A stretch of 64,000 nucleotides of DNA from NCBI RefSeq assembly GCF_023074835.1, contig NZ_JALLGW010000001.1, positions 1,240,001-1,304,000 of the forward strand, given 5' to 3'. The position numbers were made by a program, and so were the translations under genes. Within the stretch, counting starts at the first letter, position 1. Each line of letters opens with the position of its first letter. Source of the stretch: Halomarina salina (lineage in GTDB: Archaea > Halobacteriota > Halobacteria > Halobacteriales > Haloarculaceae). This document shows positions 8,483 to 16,688 of this stretch, piece by piece. Under the pieces are notes generated by a model. That model ran no database searches and was not told the origin of the DNA. It worked only from the letters and a program-made list of their open reading frames with translations.

Positions 8483-9199
8483 GTGCTCCGAATCGACGAC
8501 GCCGACGGCGTCCGGACGGTGACCCTCGACCGCCCCGAGCGACGCAACGCGCTCCCCCCCGACCTGCTCGACGCGCTCGAAGACGCCGTCGCCGACCCGC
8601 CCGAACCCGTCGTTCACCTGCGGGGTGCGGGCGACGCCTTCTGTGCGGGCGCGGACCTCGACGCCGTCTCTGACGTCGCCGTCGCGGTCGCCGACGGGGG
8701 CGACACCGACGCGGCGGCCGCCTTCGCCGAGCAGGGCCAGCGCGTCGCCCGGACCATCGCGGACTCGTCGGCCGTCGTGCTCGCCGGTGTCGACGGCGCG
8801 GCCCGTGGCGGTGGCGTCGAACTCGCGCTGGCGTGCGACCTCCGGGTCGCCACCGACGACGCGACGTTCGCCGAGACGGGCGTCACCTTCGGGCTGCTCG
8901 GCGCGTGGGGCGGCACCCTCCGCCTCCCGCGCATCGTCGGCGAGGGCAACGCGATGGACCTCGCGCTCTCCGGGCGCTCCATCGACGCCGAGGCGGCGCT
9001 CCGGATGGGGCTCGTCTCGCGCGTCGTCGAACGACCCGCGATGGTCGCCCGCGACCTGGCGGCGAACGACCACGCCGCCCTCGCCGAACTGAAACCGCTC
9101 ATGCGCGACCGGGGAGCGGACGCCGACCGCGAAGAACGGGAGACGAGCGCGTTCGCCACGCTCGTCGAGCGGAACGCCGAGGCGCTCAGGCGGGACTGA
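8483..9199 (+). CDS. Enoyl-CoA hydratase/isomerase family protein
   Basis: About 238 residues with the crotonase fold: TVTLDRPERRNAL near the N-terminus, the oxyanion-hole segments GDAFCAGADLDAV and GAARGGGVELALACDLRVA, and ETGVTFGLLGAWGGTLRLPR. It would hydrate or isomerise enoyl-CoA esters in fatty or branched-acid breakdown. The GTG at 8483 is the natural start; the longer open frame upstream runs antisense through the preceding gene. The second catalytic glutamate region (glutamate in E-T-G-V) is present. The exact substrate is unknown. A broken relative is found at 20261-20424 and 22061-22219. Confidence 0.85.
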   Translation: MLRIDDADGVRTVTLDRPERRNALPPDLLDALEDAVADPPEPVVHLRGAGDAFCAGADLDAVSDVAVAVADGGDTDAAAAFAEQGQRVARTIADSSAVVLAGVDGAARGGGVELALACDLRVATDDATFAETGVTFGLLGAWGGTLRLPRIVGEGNAMDLALSGRSIDAEAALRMGLVSRVVERPAMVARDLAANDHAALAELKPLMRDRGADADREERETSAFATLVERNAEALRRD

Positions 9200-9268
9200 C
9201 GCGACGGGCGCGCTCCGAGCGTAGGGAGAGGGGTGGCGACCGAGGACTTCCACGTCGCTCGGTCGTCC

Positions 9269-11767
9269 TCAGTCGTCGGACTCGACGTCCTCGTGGCCGG
9301 TGCCGGGTCTCTCCGGCGACTCGGACGCACCCGGCGTCGGCGGCAGGTCCTCGATGTCCTCTGCGGCCGCGACGCCGCCCGCGAGGTCCGACTGGTCGTC
9401 CGCCGGGCGGACACTGACGGGCGTGTGCTTGTACTCCGGAGCGTGCGCGTCGGGGTCGAGCGCCTCCTCGTCGGTCAGGAGGTTGACCGCCGACTCCTCG
9501 AAGTGCATCGGGATGAAGACGGTGCCAGGCCCCGGCCGTTCGGTGACCTGCGCGATGACGCGAATCGAGCCGTGTGGCGACGTGACGACGACGTACTCGT
9601 CGTCCGCGACGCCGAGCTCCTCGGCCGTCTCCGGGTGTATCTCGATGAAGTTCTCACCGCTGATGGCCATGATGCCCTCCTGGCGGTGGGTCATCGTCCC
9701 GGTGTGGTACTGGTAGAGCACGCGGCCCGTCGTGAGCGCGAGCGGGAACTCCTCGTCGACCTCGCGGGAGGGGCCGCGGACGTCCGGGGCGCGCATGTGG
9801 GCCAGGCCGTCGTCGGTCTCGAACTCGTCGAGGTACATCGTCCCGGTTCCGGGGTGGTCCTCGTCGTAGCAGGGCCAGCAGAGGCCGCCCTCCTCCTCCA
9901 GTCGGTCGTGGCTGATGCCGCCGTAGATGGGTGTCAGGTCGGCGACCTCGTCCATGATGTCCGCGGCGGTCTCGTAGCCCCAGTCGTTGCCGAACCGCTT
10001 CGACAGCTCCTGGACGATCTGCCAGTCCTGCTTGCTGTTGCCCTTCGGGTCGATGGCCTGCTTGACCAGTTGCACGCGCCGGGTCGAGGCGGTGAACGTC
10101 CCGTTCGACTCGGCGGCCGTCGTCGCCGGCAGGACGACGTCGGCGTGCTCTGCGGTCTCGGTCATGAAGATATCCTGGACGGCGAGGAAGTCGAGGTTCG
10201 CCAGTATCTCCTCGGCGTGGGCGACGTTCGGTTCGGACAGCGCCGGGTTCTCGCCCATCACGTACATCCCCTTGATGTCGCCGTCGTCGGCGGCGAGGAA
10301 CTGCTCGGTGATGGTCAGCCCCGGTTCGTCGGGCAGGTCGACGCCGTACGCCTCCTCGAACTTCTCGCGGTTCTCGTCGTCGGTGACCGACTGGTAGCCG
10401 GGGAAGTTCGGTGGAATCGGCCCCATGTCGCCGCCGCCGCCCTGCACGTTGTTCTGGCCGCGGAACGGCGAGAGCCCGGAGTGCTCCTTGCCGACGTGGC
10501 CGGTGACGAGCGCGAGGTTCGCCATCGCGACGACGTTCTCGGTACCGTGGGCGTGTTCGGTCAGGCCGAGCGTCCAGCAGAAGCAACAGGAGTCGGCCTT
10601 GGCGACGGCCTCGGCCGCCTCCTTCAGTTCCTCGGGCGGCGCGCCGGTGACCTCCTCGACGTACTCGGGTGTGAACTTCTGGACGCTCTCCTTGACCTCC
10701 TCGAAGCCCGTGGTGCGTTCCTCGATGAACGCCTCGTCGTGGAGGTCCTCCTCGATGACGTGGCGGACCATCCCGTTGATCCACACCGTGTCCTGGCCCG
10801 GCTCGACGCGGGTGTAGTGGGACTCCTCGAACTCCGCCATCCGAACCTCGCGCGGGTCGAACACGTAGATGTCCGCCCCGTCGAGGACGTTCTGCTTGAT
10901 GCGCGTCGCGAGCACCGGGTGGTTCTCGGTCGTGTTCGACCCGGTGATGAGGTAGCAGTCGGTGTTCTCCAGGTCGTCGTGGTCGACGGAGGCCGCCCCG
11001 TAGCCGACCATCGAGGAGAGCGCCGACACCGTCGGCGAGTGACAGAGGCGGTTGCAGTTGTCGACGTTGTGCGTCCCGAACGACTGCCGGACGAACTTCT
11101 GCATCGCGTAGTTGTCCTCGTTGCCCGCCTTCGACGAGGAGACGAACCCGAGCGCGTCCGCGCCGTGGTCGTCCTCGATGTCCCGCAGGCCGTCGGCGAC
11201 CCGGTCGAGCGCCTCGTCCCACGTCGCCTCGCGGAACTCGCCGTCCTCCTTGACCAGCGGTTCGGTGAGGCGGTCGTCGCTGTCGACGAAGTCCCAGCCG
11301 AACTTCCCCTTGACGCACGTCGAGATGCCGTTGATGGGCGCCTTCTCGGGGTCGGTCGGTCGCGTGCCGAGCACCTTCCCGTCCTTCGTGTACAGGTCGA
11401 ACCGACAGCCGACCGCACAGTACGTACAGGTCGTATCGGTGACGTCGACCTGCTCCAGTCGGTAGTCGCTGATGGCGTCGGCCATGTCGAACAGCCGGCC
11501 CTCGGTGAACGCCTTCGCGGCGGTCCCGGAGACGACGTGTTCGACCCGCTTGAGCGCCTCGTTCCGGACGGCAGAGGTGTCGAGCCCCGGCCCTTTGCCG
11601 GCCTCCGCGCCCTTGCTCGTCGGGACGACCGACTCGCTGCGCGACGAGGCCCGCTCCTTCGCCTGCTCCTTGGCGCGTTGCATGAAGCCCGCGACGCCCT
11701 TCTTGTACTCGCCCTGGTCGTCGCTCGACTCGCTCTCGCTTCGTCGTCCGGAGCCGTCGTCAGTCAT
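9269..11767 (-). CDS. fdhF: Formate dehydrogenase alpha-like molybdopterin oxidoreductase
   Basis: 832 residues. After a roughly 105-residue acidic/basic N-terminal extension comes the 4Fe-4S domain (CTYCAVGC at about 114-121, last Cys at about 151 in STCVKGKFG). The molybdopterin domains follow, with a metal-ligand cysteine in NRLCHSPT (about 242) and the GQNNVQGGGDMG and MYVMGENPALSEPN blocks. The C-terminal cap domain has TGRVLYQYHTGTMT. This is the FdhF/NarB branch, expected to bind Mo- or W-bis-MGD and oxidise formate. It overlaps the upstream Fe-S subunit by 8 bases, so they are translationally coupled. It is the last gene of the leftward cluster. Formate as substrate is inferred from family. 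Confidence 0.88.
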   Translation of the reverse strand: MTDDGSGRRSESESSDDQGEYKKGVAGFMQRAKEQAKERASSRSESVVPTSKGAEAGKGPGLDTSAVRNEALKRVEHVVSGTAAKAFTEGRLFDMADAISDYRLEQVDVTDTTCTYCAVGCRFDLYTKDGKVLGTRPTDPEKAPINGISTCVKGKFGWDFVDSDDRLTEPLVKEDGEFREATWDEALDRVADGLRDIEDDHGADALGFVSSSKAGNEDNYAMQKFVRQSFGTHNVDNCNRLCHSPTVSALSSMVGYGAASVDHDDLENTDCYLITGSNTTENHPVLATRIKQNVLDGADIYVFDPREVRMAEFEESHYTRVEPGQDTVWINGMVRHVIEEDLHDEAFIEERTTGFEEVKESVQKFTPEYVEEVTGAPPEELKEAAEAVAKADSCCFCWTLGLTEHAHGTENVVAMANLALVTGHVGKEHSGLSPFRGQNNVQGGGGDMGPIPPNFPGYQSVTDDENREKFEEAYGVDLPDEPGLTITEQFLAADDGDIKGMYVMGENPALSEPNVAHAEEILANLDFLAVQDIFMTETAEHADVVLPATTAAESNGTFTASTRRVQLVKQAIDPKGNSKQDWQIVQELSKRFGNDWGYETAADIMDEVADLTPIYGGISHDRLEEEGGLCWPCYDEDHPGTGTMYLDEFETDDGLAHMRAPDVRGPSREVDEEFPLALTTGRVLYQYHTGTMTHRQEGIMAISGENFIEIHPETAEELGVADDEYVVVTSPHGSIRVIAQVTERPGPGTVFIPMHFEESAVNLLTDEEALDPDAHAPEYKHTPVSVRPADDQSDLAGGVAAAEDIEDLPPTPGASESPERPGTGHEDVESDD

Positions 11768-12710
11768 CGGCCTCCTCCTCCCAGACGTGGTCGGTGTGCG
11801 CCTCCACGACCGGCGTGTTCTCGGTCTTCTCCTCGCTGAACATGCTGGTCATCCGGCGCGGTCGTTCGGTGAAGTCCTCGCCGACGGTCTCGCCGATGCT
11901 GTTGGCCTGGGTGAACCCCGGTACTGGAATGGTCCCCATGTCGACGAGTCCCTCCTCGACGATGGCTCCGGTCGGGCAGACCGTCGCGCAGTGGCCACAG
12001 GAGACGCAGGTCGACTCCATCATCTCTTCGGCCCCGTTCTGGAACCCGATGCGGGTGTCCTCGCCGTGGCCCTCCACTCGCAGGACGCCGGCGACCTGCA
12101 CGTCGTTGCAGGCCTCGACGCAGCGGTTGCAGAGGATACACTTGTTGCGGTCGATCTGGATGAACGGCGAGGAGACGTCGACCGGTTCGTACGTCTCGCG
12201 GTCGTGGTTGACGCCGTAGCGCGGGTCCTCCACGTCGGCCTCGATGGAGGCGTCCTGGAGTTCACACCGGCCGTTCTGCCCGCAGGTCGTACACAGCAGG
12301 TTGTGGTCCGAGAGCACGAGGTCGAGGTTGACGTCCCGCGCCTCGGTCGCTCCGCCCGAGTCGGTTCGGACGGTCGCGCCGTCCTCGGCGGGGTACGAAC
12401 AGGACGGGACGAGACCGTCCTCCTCGGTCTCGACCATGCAGGTCCGACACTCGCTGCGCGGACCGATGCGCTCCTCGTGGTCGTACGAGCAGAGCGCCGA
12501 GACCTCGGCGTCGGTCTCGACGCGCTCGAGAGCGTCCAGCAGGACGCTGCCCTCGTCGAGCGTCACCGGTTGGCCGTCGACCGTGACCGTCGCCGTCTCC
12601 GTGCTCCCGACGTCGGGGTCCGTCGCGGTCCCCGTCGCCAGCGTCTGACCGATCTGTGGCTGGTCGGTCTCGTTGCGTCGCGTGCTCTCCCAGATTGGGT
12701 CGGAACTCAT
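11760..12710 (-). CDS. NuoG-like iron-sulfur subunit of the dehydrogenase complex
   Basis: 316 residues. A 2Fe-2S ferredoxin domain (cysteines in ALCSYDHEERIGPRSECRTC and SCSYP) is followed by the NuoG-type Cys-rich segment CTTCGQNGRCELQ, then two 4Fe-4S motifs: CILCNRCVEACNDVQV and CVSCGHCATVCPTGAI. This is the electron wire found between NAD- and formate-reacting subunits in NAD-linked formate dehydrogenases. The ATG at 12710 overlaps the upstream NuoF-like stop (ATGA) and precedes the ferredoxin domain. The longer open frame upstream lies inside the NuoF-like gene and was not used. The tail after the clusters (PGFTQANSIGETVGEDF) is short and polar. Confidence 0.88.
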   Translation of the reverse strand: MSSDPIWESTRRNETDQPQIGQTLATGTATDPDVGSTETATVTVDGQPVTLDEGSVLLDALERVETDAEVSALCSYDHEERIGPRSECRTCMVETEEDGLVPSCSYPAEDGATVRTDSGGATEARDVNLDLVLSDHNLLCTTCGQNGRCELQDASIEADVEDPRYGVNHDRETYEPVDVSSPFIQIDRNKCILCNRCVEACNDVQVAGVLRVEGHGEDTRIGFQNGAEEMMESTCVSCGHCATVCPTGAIVEEGLVDMGTIPVPGFTQANSIGETVGEDFTERPRRMTSMFSEEKTENTPVVEAHTDHVWEEEADD

Positions 12711-14287
12711 GTCTGTGTCACCTTCTGACGTTCGCAGGCCCCCGTCGGACAGCGGCCGTCCGCGTGGGCGCGGAACTCCGGTTCGAACTCGTCCATCGCG
12801 GTCAGTACGGGTCGCGGTGCGGTCTGCCCGAACTGACAGATGCTCGTGTCGCCCATCACGCGCAGCAGTTCGCGTAGCTTCTCCGAGCGGTACTCGCCGT
12901 CGTAGACGTCGCGCAGTATCTCGACGAGCTGCGTCGACCCCTCGCGGCAGGGGACACACCGGCCGCAGTTCTCGTCCTTGGCGAACTTCGCCCGGTTCCC
13001 GGCGAACGACACCATACACTGGTCCTCGCCGAGCAGTTCGACGACGCCGTTCGTGCCGAGACCGGCGGCGATCAGCGCGTTCGCCCGCGCCGGGACGTCC
13101 AGCGTCCGACTCAGGCCGCCGAACTGGCCGCCGATGCAGGCGGCCTTCAGGTGGCCGTCGAACTCGACGGCCTCCCGCGCCGTCGAGAGGTCGTCGTCCG
13201 TCGACAGTTCGATCGTCGCCGGGGCGTCGACGTCGCTGGCGACCGTGAACAGTCGCGTGCCGGGGTCCGACGACGCCGCGACGGTCGGCTCCGCGTCCGA
13301 CGCCGCCGCCCGGAGGACCGCGCCGACCTGCACGAGCGTCCGCGGCGTGTGGACGAGCGTCGGCCGACCGTAGAGCCCCTCCTGGCTCGGGTACGGCGGC
13401 CGCAAGCGTGCCTCGATGCGGTGGTTGCCCTCCAGCGCCTCGATGGCCATCGTCATCTCGCCCGCCATGTACTCGTCGGGGCCGGCGAGCACCTCGACGG
13501 GCGGCAGGTCGTCGAGTTCCTCGGCGAGGGCGGAGGCGGCCGCACTCACCCGGTCTCGCGCCAGCGAGTCGCCCTTCCCCGTGTAGACGACGACGTTCGT
13601 CGCGCCGACGGCGTTGGCCGTCGCGAGCGCGGCGTCGAGGACGGAGAAGGGGTCGCTCTCCAGCAGCAGGCGGTCCATGTCGGCGTTCGGGTCCGCCTCG
13701 TTCGCGTTGACGACGACCGCCGCGTCGCCCTCGGTGTCACGGGCGGTCGCCCAGTGCTCGGCGACTGGTTCGTCGGTCGTGCCGTCGCCCCGACCGCGAC
13801 CACGGAGGTTTGCCTCCTGGAGGGCCGCCACCGACTCGTCGTCCTCGTCGACGTCCGGACAGACGTACTCCCCGATGGTCTGCCGGTCGTCCAGGCTCAG
13901 GGGTGACGCCCACCCGCACGCACTCAGGACGGTCCGTTCGCCGACCGCTATCGGCGTCTCCTCGGGTATCGGGAGCGCCGTCGTCTCCGGATCGTGCTCC
14001 GCGACGGCCAGCGCCTCGTCCGTCGAGAGCGTCCCGTCGTCGAGGTCCTCGACGACCGTCCGGAGCCGGTCGACCGAACAGCGGGAGAAGAATGCGGTCT
14101 CGCCGTCGAGCGTGGCCATCACGAGCGGCTCGAGGGTCACCAGCCCCGTCGACCCGACCTCCGCGACGCTCACCTCGTCGGCCTGCTCGCGGGCGGTGTG
14201 TAGCAGTTCTCGCGCCTGTGTGTGCTGTCGTCCCCCCGAGGAGACCCTGAGGGCCGGGTTCTCCCCGAGGATTCCCGCATCGTGCAT
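12707..14287 (-). CDS. NuoF-like NAD(P)H/FMN-binding subunit
   Basis: About 526 residues from the ATG at 14287 (an upstream ATG at 14338 is possible). The C-terminal half follows NuoF/HoxF: FMN-site segment VVNANEADPNADMDRLL, EYMAGEMTMAIEALEGN, PPYPSQEGLYGRPTLVH, and the 4Fe-4S motif CGRCVPCREGSTQ with SICQFG. The N-terminal part looks like a thioredoxin-fold remnant (TLEPLVMATLDGE) but lacks the four cysteines of a NuoE-type 2Fe-2S site. It probably passes electrons from the Fe-S subunit to NAD(P)+. It overlaps the next gene by ATGA. It is the first of the three tightly coupled genes. Confidence 0.85.
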   Translation of the reverse strand: MHDAGILGENPALRVSSGGRQHTQARELLHTAREQADEVSVAEVGSTGLVTLEPLVMATLDGETAFFSRCSVDRLRTVVEDLDDGTLSTDEALAVAEHDPETTALPIPEETPIAVGERTVLSACGWASPLSLDDRQTIGEYVCPDVDEDDESVAALQEANLRGRGRGDGTTDEPVAEHWATARDTEGDAAVVVNANEADPNADMDRLLLESDPFSVLDAALATANAVGATNVVVYTGKGDSLARDRVSAAASALAEELDDLPPVEVLAGPDEYMAGEMTMAIEALEGNHRIEARLRPPYPSQEGLYGRPTLVHTPRTLVQVGAVLRAAASDAEPTVAASSDPGTRLFTVASDVDAPATIELSTDDDLSTAREAVEFDGHLKAACIGGQFGGLSRTLDVPARANALIAAGLGTNGVVELLGEDQCMVSFAGNRAKFAKDENCGRCVPCREGSTQLVEILRDVYDGEYRSEKLRELLRVMGDTSICQFGQTAPRPVLTAMDEFEPEFRAHADGRCPTGACERQKVTQT

Positions 14288-14389
14288 CGTACCACTGTCA
14301 CGGGGGATGGGCATGGGTTCTCTGCTTGCACATGTCACTCCTTCACATCCCAGCCCCCTGTCGCGGTTTTCCCACCAGCCGCTGACCGT

Positions 14390-14566
14390 TCAGCTCAGCT
14401 CACCGTCTTTCTCCTTCGGGTTCGACGGGACGTACTCGAATCCCGGTGTAGGGTAGGGTCGCTCGTGCTCCCCGCGAAGCGCCCGAGCGACGGCGAGTGT
14501 AGCGAGCAGTCCGACGAACGCTACCGTACCGATGATGCGCTGGCCGGTCAGCCGGTCGATTGCCAT
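14390..14566 (-). CDS. Small single-pass membrane protein in the Fdh cluster
   Basis: 58 residues: MAIDRLTGQR, then one hydrophobic helix (IIGTVAFVGLLATLAVARAL), then a short charged tail with PYPTPGFEYVPSNPKEK. The start at 14566 was preferred to 14638 because it places the helix directly after a short N-terminus. It lies between the second molybdopterin oxidoreductase and the NuoF-like gene, all leftward, so it may anchor the complex to the membrane. That role is inference. Confidence 0.5.
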   Translation of the reverse strand: MAIDRLTGQRIIGTVAFVGLLATLAVARALRGEHERPYPTPGFEYVPSNPKEKDGELS

Positions 14567-14647
14567 GCGGTGACAGACGCCATCCCCCGGCAAATAGCTA
14601 CGGCCGTCCAGCGTCGTGGCCGAGCCGAACGTCCCCACCGCGGTCAG

Positions 14648-16573
14648 TTACGGCTCCCCGACGGGGGTGACGCGAACCGCCGACCGCCCGCTCCTGACCA
14701 GCGGGTCGGCGACGTCGGCGTGGAGGTAGACCGTCCCGCGACGGACCGCGTCGCCGACGTCCGCGACCGTCTCGACGTTCGCCTCGCCCGCCTCGACGCG
14801 GACGCGGTCGCCGTCCGCCACGTCCAGTCGCTCGGCGTCGGCGGCGTTCAGCCCCAGTCGGTCGTCGGCCTCGCCCGGCCCGTCGAACCCGCCAGCGCGA
14901 CTCCCGACGACGAGGACCAGTTCGTCGTCGCCGGGCGGGTCGACGCGCCCCTCGACGCTTCCGAACGCGGCCCGGCCGTCGGGCGTGTCGAACGACTCGG
15001 CGTAGAGCGCGTCGCCACGCCCTCGTGGCCAGCGCTCGCCCACGTCGTCCGAGAGGTCCGCGTACGGCGCGACGACGGTCCGGAGTTCGTCGGACGCCAC
15101 CGCTGACGTCGCGGGCGGCGTCCACTCTTCGACGAGTCGGTCCGCGAGTTCGACGAGCACGTCGAAATCGGCGCGTGCCTCACCCGGCGGGTCGGCGGTC
15201 GGCGCGAGTCGCTGGACGCGCCGGTCGATGTTCGTCACGGTTCCGGACTTCTCCAGGCCGACGGCCGCCGGGAGGACGACGTCGGCGTGTTCGGTCGTCT
15301 CCGTCTCGAACGCGTCCACGACGACGAGCGCGTCCAGCGACTCGAACCGGTCCGCGACCCACGCGTCGTCGCGCTTGGCGACGGCCGGGTTCTCGCCGAC
15401 GACGAGCGTCCCGAACACCGATTCGCCGAACGCGGCCAGCGCCTCCCGTTCGTCCAGTCCGGGCGTCGTCGGCGGTTCCGTCCCCCAGACGCTCGCCAGT
15501 CGGTCGCGGGCAGCCTCGTCGTCGAGGGAAGCGTGGCCGGGGAGGCGGTCCGGGCGACAGCCCGTGTCGGTCGCCCCCTGCTCGTTGTTGAGGCCGCGCA
15601 GGAGCGTGAACCCGGTGCCGGGCCGGCCGACGTTCCCCGTCAGCGTCAGCAGGTCGAGGATGGCGTCGGCCGTGGGCGACCCCTCGTCGTCCTCGATGCC
15701 GGTGCCGCCCATCGCCACGACGCGGTCCGCCGCTGCGATGCGGTCCGCGAGATTCCGTATCTCCTCGGCGTCGACGCCCGTCGCGGCGGCCGCCCGCTCG
15801 ACGTCGAGGGCGGTCAGTGCGGCCGCGAACGCGTCGAACCCGGTCGTCCGCGCTTCGACGAACGTCTCGTCGACGGCCCCGCGGTCGAGGAGCGTCGCGC
15901 AGACGAGGTGGAAGAACAGCGCGTCGGTGCCCGGTCGCGGTGCGAGGTAGCGGTCGGCGGCGCGGGTCGTCTCGTTGCGACGCGGGTCGACGTGGACGAG
16001 TTCGCGGTCGTCGTCACCCGCTGCCCGGACGAACGCGTCGAACGCGACCGGTTGCTGGACCGCCGGGTTCGCCCCGGCGACGAGCACGAGGTCCGACTCG
16101 GCGAGGTCCTCGTAGGTGTTCGTCGACGCCGGCCACCCGAAGCGCCGTTCGAGCGCACCCGCCGCGGAGCCGTGACAGAGCCGCGCCCGGTTGTCGACGT
16201 TGTTCGTCCCGAGCGTCCGGGCGAGCGCCGCCAGCAGGTAGTTCTCCTCGTTGGTGCAGTGTGGCGCGCCGAAGAACGCGAGCGCGTCCGGACCGCGAGC
16301 GTCGCGGACGCTCCCGAGCCGGTCGGCGGCCTCGTCGAGAGCGGTCGCCCAGTCGACGGCCACCAGGTCGCCGTCGCGACGCACCAGCGGTCGCGTCAGT
16401 CGCTCGTCGTCCGCGACCGTCTCGAACGCCGTGGCTCCCTTCGCGCAGAGGCGTCCGTCCGGGTTGGCGGGTCCCGTCCGCCCTCGTGCCCGCCCGCCCT
16501 CGCCGGGTGTGAGGCGGCACCCGACCGCGCAGAGCGGGCAGACCGTCTCGCTCTCGTCGGACGAATCGGCCAT
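14648..16573 (-). CDS. Second molybdopterin oxidoreductase (FdhF/NasA-like)
   Basis: 641 residues, about 190 shorter than the FdhF-like neighbour because it lacks the long N-terminal extension. 4Fe-4S cysteines are at about 12, 15, 19 and 43 (CPLCAVGC, RLCAKG). The metal ligand cysteine is in RLCHGSAAG (about 133). Cofactor segments include GLNNEQGATDTG and LVVGENPAVAKRDDAW, and there is a molybdopterin dinucleotide-binding C-terminus (ADAERLDVADGDRVRVEAG). Family members include formate dehydrogenase and assimilatory nitrate reductase. It is the most upstream gene of the leftward cluster and may be a paralogous catalytic subunit or an accessory protein. The substrate is not readable. Confidence 0.8.
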   Translation of the reverse strand: MADSSDESETVCPLCAVGCRLTPGEGGRARGRTGPANPDGRLCAKGATAFETVADDERLTRPLVRRDGDLVAVDWATALDEAADRLGSVRDARGPDALAFFGAPHCTNEENYLLAALARTLGTNNVDNRARLCHGSAAGALERRFGWPASTNTYEDLAESDLVLVAGANPAVQQPVAFDAFVRAAGDDDRELVHVDPRRNETTRAADRYLAPRPGTDALFFHLVCATLLDRGAVDETFVEARTTGFDAFAAALTALDVERAAAATGVDAEEIRNLADRIAAADRVVAMGGTGIEDDEGSPTADAILDLLTLTGNVGRPGTGFTLLRGLNNEQGATDTGCRPDRLPGHASLDDEAARDRLASVWGTEPPTTPGLDEREALAAFGESVFGTLVVGENPAVAKRDDAWVADRFESLDALVVVDAFETETTEHADVVLPAAVGLEKSGTVTNIDRRVQRLAPTADPPGEARADFDVLVELADRLVEEWTPPATSAVASDELRTVVAPYADLSDDVGERWPRGRGDALYAESFDTPDGRAAFGSVEGRVDPPGDDELVLVVGSRAGGFDGPGEADDRLGLNAADAERLDVADGDRVRVEAGEANVETVADVGDAVRRGTVYLHADVADPLVRSGRSAVRVTPVGEP

Positions 16574-16688
16574 GTGGGAGGTAGACGGAGCGCGTCCTTA
16601 TCGGTTCGGTCAGTGGTCGCGGTGGGGCGCTCGTCTGGTGGGTACGATGACGAGCGTGGCGACCTACCGTCCTTCGTGGCTTCTCCGC

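Noticed and set aside
9233-11839. 868-codon plus-strand frame
   Set aside because: Antisense shadow of the formate dehydrogenase gene; valine/arginine-rich translation with no motifs.
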